Below are positions 45,621-54,418 of a DNA stretch of 64,000 nucleotides, in pieces (the stretch's first letter is position 1; every line of letters starts with the position of its first letter). Source of the DNA: Streptomyces bacillaris (GTDB lineage Bacteria > Actinomycetota > Actinomycetes > Streptomycetales > Streptomycetaceae); contig NZ_CP029378.1 in the NCBI RefSeq assembly GCF_003268675.1, positions 1,054,001 to 1,118,000 on the forward strand, given 5' to 3'. Both the position numbers and the translations under genes were made by a program. The notes beneath the pieces are model-generated. The model made no database searches, had not been told where the DNA came from, and was given only the letters and a program-made list of their open reading frames with translations.

Positions 45621-46835
45621 CTACCAGGTCACCGGCAGGCTCAGCGGGCCGCGCATCAGGATGCCGGTGCGCCAGCTGAGCGCGGCCGGGTCGGCGGCGA
45701 GCCGTAGCTCCGGGCAGCGCTCCAGCAGCGAGCGGAGGGCGGCCTTCGCCTCGATCCGGGCCAGCGGGGCGCCCAGGCAGTAGTGGATGCCGTGCCCGAA
45801 GGCGATATGGCCCCGGGCGTCCCGGGTGATGTCGAAGCGGGCGGCGTCCGGGTAGCGGGCCGGGTCCCGGTTGGCGTCCGACATCGCGACGAGGACCAGT
45901 TCCCCGCCGCCGGGGATCACCGTGCCGCCGACGTCGATCGGTTCGGTCGTGAAGCGGTACGTCGGTGTCTCGACGGGCCCCTCGAAGCGCAGGATCTCCT
46001 CCACCGCGCCATCGATGAGCCCGAAGTCCGCGCGGAGGAGCGCCAGTTGGTCCGGGTGCGTGAGCAGGTTGAGTACGCCGTTGGTGATGAGGTTGACGGT
46101 GGTCTCATGGCCGGCGACGAGCAACAGCCAGGCCATGCCCATCAGTTCGTCGGCGGAGAGCCGGTCGCCGTCCTCGTCGGCGGTGTGGATCAGCGCGCTC
46201 AGCAGGTCGTCGCCCGGCCGCGCCCGTTTGTCCCGGAGCAGCCCGGTCAGATAGGCGGCCATCGCCTTGGTGGAGGAGGCGCGCTTCGTGACGTCGACGG
46301 CGGAGACCGCGTGGTCCGACCACTCGCGGAAGGCCGTGCGGTCCAGGAACGGCACGCCGAGCAGCTCGCAGATGACGTTCATCGGCAGCGGGTAGGAGAG
46401 CGCCTCGACGAGGTCGGCCCGCCGGTCCGGCGCGGCGAGCATCCGGTCCAGCAGCTCGTCGGTCATCTCCTGGATGCGCGGGGTGAGTTGCTCCATCCGG
46501 CGCGGGGTGAACTCGCGGGCGACGAGTCGGCGCAGCCGGGTGTGGTCGGGGGTGTCGCTGGTGAGCATCGAGGTGCCCGCGGAGACCTTGGTGACACCGA
46601 GCGCCGGTGAGGCGTTGGCCCACTGTTTGGAGAGCCGCCGGTCGGCGAGGAGCGCCCGCCCGGCCTCGTACCCGACGACGAGCCAGGCGTGGCTGCCTTC
46701 GGGGATACGGACCCGGTGGACCGGGCCCCTGGCCCGTAACGCGGCGTAGACCGGATACGGGTCGCGGGTGAAGTCGTCACCGAGCGCGGCCAGATCGACC
46801 AGGCCCCCGGCCTCCGTGGTTGCTTCGGCGGTCAA
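45621..46835 (-). CDS. Cytochrome P450
   Basis: 404 residues, soluble bacterial class I type. I-helix AGHETT (241-246), K-helix ExxR (Glu280-Arg283), and haem loop FGHGIHYCLG with Cys353. TTG 46835 is the start, behind AAGGAG at 7 nt. It is the second of two tandem P450 genes, 37 bp after the first, and ends 13 bp from the convergent dehydrogenase stop. No ferredoxin or reductase gene is adjacent. It probably hydroxylates a lipophilic or secondary-metabolite substrate. Confidence 0.93.
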   Translation of the reverse strand: MTAEATTEAGGLVDLAALGDDFTRDPYPVYAALRARGPVHRVRIPEGSHAWLVVGYEAGRALLADRRLSKQWANASPALGVTKVSAGTSMLTSDTPDHTRLRRLVAREFTPRRMEQLTPRIQEMTDELLDRMLAAPDRRADLVEALSYPLPMNVICELLGVPFLDRTAFREWSDHAVSAVDVTKRASSTKAMAAYLTGLLRDKRARPGDDLLSALIHTADEDGDRLSADELMGMAWLLLVAGHETTVNLITNGVLNLLTHPDQLALLRADFGLIDGAVEEILRFEGPVETPTYRFTTEPIDVGGTVIPGGGELVLVAMSDANRDPARYPDAARFDITRDARGHIAFGHGIHYCLGAPLARIEAKAALRSLLERCPELRLAADPAALSWRTGILMRGPLSLPVTW

Positions 46836-46872
46836 CGGGTTCTCCTTCCGTGGGAGTTGTGGAGTCGTCGCC

Positions 46873-48048
46873 CTACCAGCGCACCGGCAGCCGCCGGACC
46901 CCGCGCATCAGCAGACCGGGCAGCCACTCCGGCTCGCCGCCCGCCGGGTCGCGGGCCAGCTCCGGGCAGCGCTCCAGCAGCGCCCCGATGGCGATCCGGG
47001 CCTCCATGCGGGCGAGCGGGGCGCCCAGGCAGTAGTGCGCCCCGTGGCCGAAGGCCAGATGGCCCTGGGGTGCGCGGCGGATGTCGAAGGTGTCCGGGTC
47101 CGTGAACTTCTCCGGGTCCCGGCCGCCCGAGGCGAGGGCGACGAGCACGGGTTCGTCGTACGGGATCACGGTGGAGCCGACGGTGATCTCCTCGCGGGTG
47201 AAGCGGAAGGTGGCGGTCTCCACCGGGCCGTCGTACCGCAGCATCTCCTCCACCGCCCCCTCCAGCAGCCCGGGTTCGGCGCGGAGCAGGGCGAGTTGGT
47301 CCGGGTGGTCGAGCAGGGCCCGTACCCCGTTGGAGATCAGGTTGACGGTGGTCTCATGACCGGCGACGAGCAACACGAAGGCCATGCCGACCAGTTCCTC
47401 GCCGGACAGTCCGTCGCCGCCCTCGTCGCGGGTCCTGATCAGGGCGCTCATCAGGTCGTCGCCGGGCGAACTCCGTTTCTCCTCGATGAGTTGGACGAGG
47501 TAGTCGCTCATCGCGCCGACCGGGTCGGCCGCCTCGCGCTGGGCCGGGGTGGGGGTGACGATGGCGCTGGACAGCGCACGGAAGGCGTCCCGGTCGATGT
47601 CGGGGACGCCGAGCAGTTCGCAGATGACGGTCATCGGCAGCGGGAAGGCGAGCGCGTCGACCAGGTCGGCGGAGCCGGCCGGGACCATCGCGTCGAGCAG
47701 TTCGGTGGTGATCTCGGTGACCCGGGGGCGCAGCGCCTCGATGCGGCGGGGCGTGAACTCCCGCGCGACGAGCCGCCGTAGCCGTGTGTGGTGCGGGGCG
47801 TCCAGCTCCAGCATGTTGGAGCTGATCGGGTTGACCTCGTCGGCCCACCGCCCGGTGGCGCGCCAGTCCTTGCCGAACCGCTGGTCGGCGAGGGCCGCGC
47901 GGGCCTCCTCGTAACCGACGATGAGCCAGATCCGCTCCATCTGCTCGGTGCGCACCGTGTGCACCGGCCCCTCGGCGCGCAGCTTCGCGTAGTACGGGTA
48001 GGGGTTCGCCGTGAAATCCGGCAGTTCCCGCAGATCGAGCATGGCCAT
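46873..48048 (-). CDS. Cytochrome P450 (tandem paralogue)
   Basis: 391 residues. AGHETT (229-234), ExxR (Glu268-Arg271) and haem loop FGHGAHYCLG with Cys340. Long identical stretches with the next P450 (TRLRRLVAREFTPRR, SADLVDAL/ADLVEAL, PMTVICELLGVP/PMNVICELLGVP) indicate a tandem duplication followed by divergence. ATG 48048 or 48042. Redox partners must come from elsewhere in the genome. Confidence 0.93.
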   Translation of the reverse strand: MAMLDLRELPDFTANPYPYYAKLRAEGPVHTVRTEQMERIWLIVGYEEARAALADQRFGKDWRATGRWADEVNPISSNMLELDAPHHTRLRRLVAREFTPRRIEALRPRVTEITTELLDAMVPAGSADLVDALAFPLPMTVICELLGVPDIDRDAFRALSSAIVTPTPAQREAADPVGAMSDYLVQLIEEKRSSPGDDLMSALIRTRDEGGDGLSGEELVGMAFVLLVAGHETTVNLISNGVRALLDHPDQLALLRAEPGLLEGAVEEMLRYDGPVETATFRFTREEITVGSTVIPYDEPVLVALASGGRDPEKFTDPDTFDIRRAPQGHLAFGHGAHYCLGAPLARMEARIAIGALLERCPELARDPAGGEPEWLPGLLMRGVRRLPVRW

Positions 48049-48100
48049 CGTCGGTCAGCCCCCTCTTCCGGTCCGGTCCGCCCGGCACCTCTCGGTTCCC

Positions 48101-48861
48101 TCAGCGTAGGCCGCCGTCCTCCTCGCCGTCGCTGTCGAGCAGTCCGGCATCGTGGACCAACAGGGCAATCTGGACACGGTTGTTGAGGTCGAGTTTGGCG
48201 AGAATTCGTGAAACCTGGGTCTTGACGGTGGCGACGCTGAGATAAAGCCCGCGCGCGATCTCGGCGTTGGAATGTCCCCGTCCGACGGCGACCGCCACCT
48301 CCCGCTCCCGCTCGGCAAGTTCCGCGAACCGCCTGCGCGCCCGCTCCCTCCGGGGTGCACGCTCGTCCTGCGCACCGCCCGCCGCCCGGTCCATGAGCTG
48401 CCGGGTGACGGTGGGCGAGAGCACCGGGTCTCCGGCGGCGACCCGGCGGACGGAGTCGACGATCTGGGCGGGCGGGGTGTCTTTCAGGACAAAACCCGCC
48501 GCTCCGGCGCGGATGGCCCGCAGGACCTGTTCGTCGGCGTGGAAGGTGGTCAGAACGACGACCTCGGGCGCGTCGGGGCGGCGGCGCAGCTCCTCGGTTG
48601 CGGCGAGCCCGTCCATGCCGGGCATCCGGATGTCCATCAGGACGACGTCGGGTCGCAGCCGTCCGACGAGGGCGGCGACCTCGCTGCCGTCCGCGCCCTC
48701 CCCCACGATGTCGATGCCCTCGGCCCCGCCGAGCATCAGGGTGAGCCCGGCCCGCACGAGCGGGTCGTCGTCGACGACGAGCAGCCGGACGGGCGGGGTA
48801 CCGGGAGGGGTCGCGGAGGCGGGAGGGGGTGCGGGAGGGGTGGCGGTGCCGGGGTGTTCAT
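48101..48861 (-). CDS. LuxR-family response regulator, apparent frameshift near the start
   Basis: The receiver domain runs from VRLLVVDDDPLVRAG through VVLMDIRMPGMDG (phospho-Asp) to VLKDTPP. The C-terminal LuxR HTH is ELAEREREVAVAVGRGHSNAEIARGLYLSVATVKTQVSRILAKL. The kinase gene just upstream is its partner. No start codon lies in the receiver frame between the 3' end of the kinase gene and the receiver domain. ATG 48861 opens MNTP and would join the receiver frame (PGTATPPAPPP...) if the run of four Cs at 48851-48854 were five. So either one base is missing there or translation starts at GTG 49141 inside the kinase gene with a 115-residue low-complexity extension. Confidence 0.82.
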
Positions 48862-49125
48862 GACGGCCACCGTAGCCAGCGGGCCGTACGCCACCGGCGG
48901 CCTGGGGCCGTGCGGTCGGGGGCGGGGGCCTGGAGGGCCCGGTGCCTCCGGAGGCACCGGAGACGCCGACGGCCCCGGCGGGGGTCGTACGGGAGCGCCC
49001 GGGGCCGGCTCCCCCGGAGGGTCGCGCGATGGGGACCGTACGGGAGCACCCGGGGCCGGCAGTCCGCGCGCCAGTGCCCGCCGCCTCCCCACCGGCCCAG
49101 GCGACCGTGGCAGCCGTGGCACACC

Positions 49126-50346
49126 TCACGCCGCAGGCCACGGCAGTCGGGCTCGGACCAGGAAGCCGCCGTCCGGTGTGGGGCCGTGCTCCAGGCTGCC
49201 CCCGGCGAGGGTGGCACGTTCGGTGAGGCCGATGAGGCCCTGGCCGGAGCCGGGGACCCGTTCGAAGGGTTCGTTGGGGGCCGGGTTCGCCACCTCGACG
49301 GTGAGCCCGTCGCCCGGGCCGCCGGTCACGGTGACGGTGACCTCGGCGCCCGGGGCGTGTTTACGGGCGTTGGTCAGGCACTCCTGGGCGATGCGGTACA
49401 CCGTGCGGCCGGTGGCGGCGGGGGCGGCTTCGGGGGCGGCGACGCGCTGGTCGAGGGTGACCCTCATGCCCGCCTGCCGGGACTCCTCGATCAGCGCGTC
49501 CAGGGTGGTGAGGGTGGGCTGCGGCCGCTCGCCCTCGCCGGTGTCCCCGGGGCCGCGCAGCACGCCGATGATCTCCCGCAGGTCCTGGAGCGCCTCGTGG
49601 GAGCTGTCCCGGATGACCCCGGCGGCCCGGGCGATCTCGGCGGTGGGGGCGTCGGGCCGGAATTCGAGGGCTCCGGCGTGGACGCTGAGGAGGGTGAGCC
49701 GGTGGGCGAGGACGTCGTGCATCTCGCGGGCGATGGCCTCCCGGGCCAGCCGCTGGGCCTGTTCGGCGCGGAGTTCCGCCTCCGTCTCCGCCCGGCGGGC
49801 CCGTTCGCGGAGCGAGAGGACGAGCTGGCGCCGGGACCGTACGCCCAGGCCCCAGCTCAGCGCCAGCAGCACCAGCAGCACCCCGAAGAGGACGGAGGCC
49901 ACGTAACCGGTCTGCGGGTCGGGGCGCACGAGCGGCTGGACGGGCACCGTGACCAGCGCCGCCGCGCCGACGATCGCCGTCGGCTTGAGCGGGCGGTGGA
50001 CGGCCAGGCTGAACAGAGCGACCAGCAGGGCGCCGACGGCGACGGGCTCGACGACGGCGACCGCGGTCAGGGCCACGGCCAGCCCGACGGGCCAGCGCCG
50101 CCGCAGCCAGAGCGCGCAGCAGGCCGCCGCGCCGACCACGGAGTCCACGAACACCACCACGTCGGCCGTGGACTCGTCGGCGTCGATCACGGAGACGGCG
50201 ACCATGCCGATGAAGGCCGCGCAGAGGAAGGCCGCGATGTCGACGACCCAGTCGCGTACGGTCCGCCGCCTGCGGGCCCGGTCGCCGGGCAGCTCGGGAT
50301 CGGCCATCGCCGAGGGGAGCAGCCAGCGGTACTCGGTGCGCGTCAT
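49126..50346 (-). CDS. Two-component sensor histidine kinase (HisKA_3)
   Basis: 406 residues. About five transmembrane helices lie in the first 165 residues, followed by a coiled dimerisation helix. The phospho-acceptor His210 is in EIAREMHDVLAHRL, and an HATPase_c domain has ECLTNARKHAPGAEVTV and GSGQGLIGLTERATLAGG. It is of the NarL/DesK type and pairs with the LuxR regulator downstream on the same strand. The stimulus is unknown. Confidence 0.92.
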   Translation of the reverse strand: MTRTEYRWLLPSAMADPELPGDRARRRRTVRDWVVDIAAFLCAAFIGMVAVSVIDADESTADVVVFVDSVVGAAACCALWLRRRWPVGLAVALTAVAVVEPVAVGALLVALFSLAVHRPLKPTAIVGAAALVTVPVQPLVRPDPQTGYVASVLFGVLLVLLALSWGLGVRSRRQLVLSLRERARRAETEAELRAEQAQRLAREAIAREMHDVLAHRLTLLSVHAGALEFRPDAPTAEIARAAGVIRDSSHEALQDLREIIGVLRGPGDTGEGERPQPTLTTLDALIEESRQAGMRVTLDQRVAAPEAAPAATGRTVYRIAQECLTNARKHAPGAEVTVTVTGGPGDGLTVEVANPAPNEPFERVPGSGQGLIGLTERATLAGGSLEHGPTPDGGFLVRARLPWPAA

Positions 50347-50491
50347 ATCGACAAAGTTACGCAGCCCGGTGGCCGGAACGCGTCCCGCGCGGCGAGGGAG
50401 CGACCAAAGTCGTACGGCCCGCTACTTTCGTCGCGGCGAAGGGGCCGGGCGGCCGACGCGGCGGGGGCGGGGCGGGCGGGAGGCTCGGCGC

Positions 50492-50701
50492 ATGAAGAAA
50501 CTCATCGAGGCGGTCGGGTTCATCATCCTGCTGCAGGGCATCGGAGGGCTGGTCTACGAGTGGACGGGGTGGCTGCGGCTGTGGACGCTGGCCCGGCACA
50601 TGGACTTCTTCGGTGACCGGGCGCTGTTCGTCAGCATCGTGCTGATCGTGACGGGGTTCGCGATCATGATCGCGCCGGACGCGGTCCGGAAGAAGTCCTG
50701 A
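50492..50701 (+). CDS. Small two-helix membrane protein
   Basis: 69 residues. ATG 50492 follows GGGAGG (50479-50484). It has two hydrophobic segments (IEAVGFIILLQGIGGLVY and ALFVSIVLIVTGFAIMIAP) around a short loop with WTGWLRLWTLARHMDFFGD, and a basic tail. No family is recognised. Codon bias and ribosome site support a real gene, divergent from the histidine kinase. Confidence 0.75.
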   Translation: MKKLIEAVGFIILLQGIGGLVYEWTGWLRLWTLARHMDFFGDRALFVSIVLIVTGFAIMIAPDAVRKKS

Positions 50702-50757
50702 CCGCAACACACGTGGTCAGAAAAGAGCCCTGCTCCTAGCACATGCGACACACGCGG

Positions 50758-51720
50758 TCAGGAAGGAGCGGGGCTTCCGCCCCGGGCTCGGGCCCCGGAC
50801 CGGTCCCCGCCGTCCACGCTGCGCCGCCCCCACGCCGTGCCCGCCAGGACGAGGACGGCACCGGCCACCCCCAGGACGCCGAGCCGTTCGCCGCCGAGGC
50901 CGATCCCGACGGCGGCGGCCCAGAGCGGTTCCGTACCGAGCAGCAGGCTGACCCGGGACGGCGAGGTGCGGCGTACGGACCACATCTGCACGAAGAACGC
51001 GAAGAGCGTGCAGAACACGGAGAGGAAAACCAGCCCGGCCCACTCCCGGGGCCCGAAGTCCGCCGCCACGCTCCACGGGGACGCGCCCGTCCCCGGGAGA
51101 GCCACCAGCACGGCGAAGACGGCGACCGCGCTGCCGAGCTGGACGGTGGTCAGGGAGAGCGAGTCGGCCGACCGGACCGCCTTGATCCGGGCCATCGCCA
51201 GGACGTGGACCGTACGGGCGAGGGCGGCGAGCAGCATCAGCAGGTCACCGGCCGAGGGGCTGGTGAAGCCGCCGCCCTGGGTCAGGAGGACCACCCCGGC
51301 GACGGAGAGCCCGGCGGCGGCGACGAAGGAGGCCGGGGGCCGGACGCGGGTCACGGCGGCCTCGGCGAGCGGCGTGAAGATCATGGTGAGGCTGATGATC
51401 AGCCCGGCGTTGGTGGCCGAGGTGTGGACCACCCCGTACGTCTCCAGCAGGAAGATCCCGCTCAGCACCAGCCCCAGCAGCCCGGCCCCGCGCCACTGCG
51501 CCCCGGTCAGCGCCCGCAGCCTGCGCCACCCGGCCACCACCAGGACGGGCAGCACGATCGAGAAGCGCAGGACGAGGACGGCGATCACGGTGTGGGTGGT
51601 GGTGATGCCCTTGGCCGCGAGGTAACTGGCGCCCCAGACGGCGGCGACCGCCAGCACGGGCAGATCGGTGAGCCAGGCCCGGCGGGACGGGACGAGGGCG
51701 GGCGCGACGGCAGCGGACAC
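50758..51720 (-). CDS. EamA/DMT-family exporter
   Basis: 320 residues from GTG 51720, chosen for the AGGAG site 9 nt upstream; a longer start would add 24 residues without hydrophobic character. About ten transmembrane helices in two EamA repeats (LPVLAVAAVWGASYLAAKG and WAGLVFLSVFCTLFAFFVQMW). Family members export metabolites or amino acids. It is divergent from the TetR-type gene across 270 bp, so that regulator may control it. Confidence 0.9.
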   Translation of the reverse strand: MSAAVAPALVPSRRAWLTDLPVLAVAAVWGASYLAAKGITTTHTVIAVLVLRFSIVLPVLVVAGWRRLRALTGAQWRGAGLLGLVLSGIFLLETYGVVHTSATNAGLIISLTMIFTPLAEAAVTRVRPPASFVAAAGLSVAGVVLLTQGGGFTSPSAGDLLMLLAALARTVHVLAMARIKAVRSADSLSLTTVQLGSAVAVFAVLVALPGTGASPWSVAADFGPREWAGLVFLSVFCTLFAFFVQMWSVRRTSPSRVSLLLGTEPLWAAAVGIGLGGERLGVLGVAGAVLVLAGTAWGRRSVDGGDRSGARARGGSPAPS

Positions 51721-51990
51721 CTTCGATGCTCCTGGTTCTCCACGGGGGGACAGATGGTGGAGACCTCGCCGGCTCACACGCGGAACGATCACGCTACGCG
51801 CCGGGCGCGGCGGAAGGGAACACCTGTCTCACGGGCCGGATCCCGCCCGGCCTGCCCGCCGGTATCGCCCGTGGTCAGGGGCAGGGCGCGCCGGTAGGAG
51901 GGGCGGCGGCGCAAGCGGCCGGTGGTCCGGCAGCGCCCGTGGCCGTCCCTAGAATGACGCCTCGATAACTCTGAGGCACGGAGTGGTCAC

Positions 51991-52631
51991 ATGGCGACAG
52001 TACGGCTGGACGGGCGGGTCGAGCGGGGCAACCAGACCCGGCAGCTGGTCCTGGGGCGCGCGGTGCAGATCGCCTCGGTGGAGGGCCTGGAGGGCCTCTC
52101 GCTGGGGCGGCTGGCGACCGAGCTGAAGCTCAGCAAGAGCGGGGTGTTCGCCCTCTTCGGGTCGAAGGAGGAGCTGCAGCTCGCCACCGTGCGCGCCGCG
52201 GTCGCGGTCTACGTCGACCATGTGCTGCGCCCGGCCCGTGCTGTCCCGCCGGGGTCGGCCGGGTCTGGCGGATGTGCGAGGCGTGGATCGCGTACTCCCG
52301 GGACCGGGTCTTCCGGGGCGGCTGCTTCTTCTACGCGGCCACCGCCGAGTTCGACGCCCGCGGCGGCAAGGTGCACGACGCCCTGGCCGCGGCGCAGACC
52401 GGCTGGGTCACCTTCGTGGAGGAGACGATCGAGGAGGCACGGGCGGCGGGCGAACTGGCCGACGACACCGACGTACGCCAGCTCGCTTTCGAGGTGATCG
52501 CCTTCCTGGAACTGGCCAACGCGGAATCGGTGCTCCAGAACAACAGCCTCGGCTACGCCAAGGCGGCCCGGGCGATCCTGGCCCGGCTGCGGACGGCGGC
52601 GACGGAGAGCGCGACGCTGCCGGTGCTCTGA
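51991..52631 (+). pseudogene. TetR/AcrR-family regulator split by a frameshift
   Basis: The N-terminal HTH is intact in the first frame (LGRAVQIASVEGLEGLSLGRLATELKLSKSGVFALFGSKEEL). The C-terminal domain continues in another frame from about 52251 (GVGRVWRMCEAWIAYSRDRVFRGGCFFYAATAEFDARGGK to ATLPVL). One base missing near 52248-52254 (cgccgggg) would restore a normal regulator of about 213 residues. ATG 51991 follows GGAG. A small palindrome gcctc-9nt-gaggc at 51959-51977 could be its operator. The last codons and TGA lie at the edge of the tRNA-like sequence. It is either a recent knock-out or a sequencing error. Confidence 0.8.
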
Positions 52632-52673
52632 GCTTTCCAGGCCCAGAGCGCGAGTTCGATCCTCGTTACCCGC
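52627..52673 (+). mobile_element. tRNA-Gly 3'-half-like sequence; candidate attachment-site scar
   Basis: From ctgagctttccag to cgctc the sequence reads like the anticodon arm (loop tttccag, anticodon TCC), variable region and T arm (gcgag-ttcgatc-ctcgt) plus the 3' acceptor strand (tacccgc) of a glycine tRNA. The 5' half is absent. Integrases of actinobacterial elements commonly use tRNA 3' halves as att sites. A terminator follows directly. The fragment is partly degraded (for example gcccag instead of a full stem match). Confidence 0.6.
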
Positions 52674-52682
52674 TCTTCGGTG

Positions 52683-52709
52683 AAGGCCCTGGTCAGTGAC
52701 CGGGGCCTT
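52683..52709 (+). terminator. Hairpin terminator after the tRNA-like scar
   Basis: Nearly perfect hairpin aaggccc-t-ggtca / tgacc-g-gggcctt followed by tt. It would end transcription of the TetR gene or of the former tRNA. Confidence 0.75.
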
Positions 52710-52774
52710 TCCTGTCGTCTGGACCTCGTCAAGACCCGTGCATCGCCTCTGCGCCGAAGTTCCGGTACAGGTGG

Positions 52775-53332
52775 TCACGCCTTTGGAGACAGCCTGGGTG
52801 CCAGTAGGTCCAGCGCTTCCTCCCACCGAAATCGGTCCGCCCCGCCGCCGGACTTGGGGCGGTGGGGCTCGTAGGAACCGATCAGGACACCCATGTCCCG
52901 CAGCCTCTGAAGGCTTTCGGCGTACGCGGGGTGGGCCGCCTGGGCGGCGTTCACGTACGGCAGGACGGCGGTGGGGACACCGAGGCCGTACGACTCGCAC
53001 AGGATGCCCAGCGCCAGCGTGTCCGAGATCCCGGCCGCCCACTTGTTGATCGTGTTGAACGTCGCCGGTACGACAGCAATGGCGTCCGGGGGCGGGAGAG
53101 GGCGCGGGTCGGCGGGGGCCCGCCAGGCCGAGCGGATCGGGTAGCCGGTCTGCGCTTCGATGAACGGCGCGTCGATGAAGCCCAGACCCTGAGGGGTGGC
53201 AACGACCCCGACGTCCCAACTGCGTTGCTGGGCCGCCGTGATCAGCTGTCCCACATCACCGGCGATGCCTGCCGCACAGACGACGACGTACAGAAACGGC
53301 TTGCCCGCCCCGTGCCCGGACTGATCGCTCAC
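52775..53332 (-). CDS. Flavoprotein (phosphopantothenoylcysteine decarboxylase-like)
   Basis: 185 residues. Flavodoxin-like fold of the HFCD family, with LYVVVCAAGIAGDVGQLITAA at the start, and VVPATFNTINKWAAGISDTLALGI carrying the conserved flavin-contact PATFN..NK region. GTG 53332. The single-domain form without a CoaB ligase domain implies a role other than coenzyme A synthesis. It lies just inside the tRNA-like att scar, so it may belong to a former mobile element; that is inference. Confidence 0.78.
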   Translation of the reverse strand: MSDQSGHGAGKPFLYVVVCAAGIAGDVGQLITAAQQRSWDVGVVATPQGLGFIDAPFIEAQTGYPIRSAWRAPADPRPLPPPDAIAVVPATFNTINKWAAGISDTLALGILCESYGLGVPTAVLPYVNAAQAAHPAYAESLQRLRDMGVLIGSYEPHRPKSGGGADRFRWEEALDLLAPRLSPKA

Positions 53333-53524
53333 GCGGGGACTCCCAGTTGGCGGCTGAAGTGGTGCGGTTCAGGCAGCGTACGACGACAGTTGCGGGCGGC
53401 CGTGTCCGCGACCGACTCACGGATCACATGGCGTCCGATTCCCGCCGGTCTCCGGGCCTCCGAGCGACTTTGCTGGAACCCGTCGCCGGATCGGCGGCGC
53501 TCCCCGAAGGCAAGGAACCCCATC

Positions 53525-54283
53525 ATGTCCAGCACCATCAGCATCACCGCCCCAGCTCCCCGGGCCGCCCTGGTCACCGGGGGCAGCCGGGGTATCGGCG
53601 CGGCCGTCGCCCTGCGGCTTGCGGAGGCGGGGGTGGACGTCGCCATCACCTACGTACGGGACGAGGAGGCAGCGCGTGCGATCGTGGCGAAGATCGAGGG
53701 GACGGGCCGGCGCGGGGTGGCCCTGCGCGTCGACGCGGCGGACGCCGGGGCTGCGGGGCGGGCGGTGCACGAGGCGGCGGACGTGCTCGGGCGGCTCGAC
53801 GTCCTGGTCAACAACGCGGGCATCGGGGTCCTCGGCCCGATCGCGGAGCTGCCGGACGCCGAGGTCGAGCGGCTCCTCGCGGTGAACGTCCGGGCGGTCT
53901 TCCTCGCCTGCCGGGCGGCGGCGGACCGGCTGGCCGACGGCGGGCGCATCGTCTCGGTGGGCAGCGCCCTGAGCCGGTACGTGGGCGGGCCCGGCTCGAC
54001 GCTCTACGGGATGAGCAAGTCGGCCCTCGTCGGGCTGACCAAGCCGCTCGCCCGGGAGCTGGGGCCGCGTGGCATCACGGTCAACCTGGTCCAGCCCGGC
54101 CCGGTGGACACCGACCTCAACCCGGCGGGCGGGCCGCTCGCCGAGGGGCAGCGGGCGGCCACCGCGCTGGGCCGTTTCGGTACGGCGGAGGAGGTGGCCT
54201 CCCTGGTGGCGTACCTGGCGAGCGCGGAGGCGGGCTTCATCACCGGTACGGAGATCGTGGTGGACGGCGGCCACGCGGCCTGA
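53525..54283 (+). CDS. SDR-family oxidoreductase
   Basis: 252 residues. TGGSRGIG cofactor motif, VNNAGIGV, catalytic Ser and Tyr-Lys in VSVGSALSRYVGGPGSTLYGMSKSAL, and terminal VDGGHAA. ATG 53525 is preceded by AAGGA. It resembles 3-oxoacyl-ACP reductase-like SDRs (FabG type), but the substrate is unknown. The 190 bp upstream separate it from the divergent flavoprotein gene. Confidence 0.9.
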   Translation: MSSTISITAPAPRAALVTGGSRGIGAAVALRLAEAGVDVAITYVRDEEAARAIVAKIEGTGRRGVALRVDAADAGAAGRAVHEAADVLGRLDVLVNNAGIGVLGPIAELPDAEVERLLAVNVRAVFLACRAAADRLADGGRIVSVGSALSRYVGGPGSTLYGMSKSALVGLTKPLARELGPRGITVNLVQPGPVDTDLNPAGGPLAEGQRAATALGRFGTAEEVASLVAYLASAEAGFITGTEIVVDGGHAA

Positions 54284-54418
54284 GCCGTCGGGCGCCCGGA
54301 GCACGGAGCCCGGAGGCTGCGGTTCCGTCGAGCTGCCCCGTTCCGGTCGCGCGCCTACGCTGGCCGGGGCGGGGCAGACGTGACCGAGGCAGGGCCGACC
54401 GGAAGGACAGCGCGGACC

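Noticed and set aside
50707..50762. 14-nt direct repeats acacacg-t/c-ggtcag flanking a hairpin-like segment near the EamA stop
   Set aside because: One arm of the hairpin lies inside the coding region and there is no sign of an insertion element; probably coincidence or a weak terminator.
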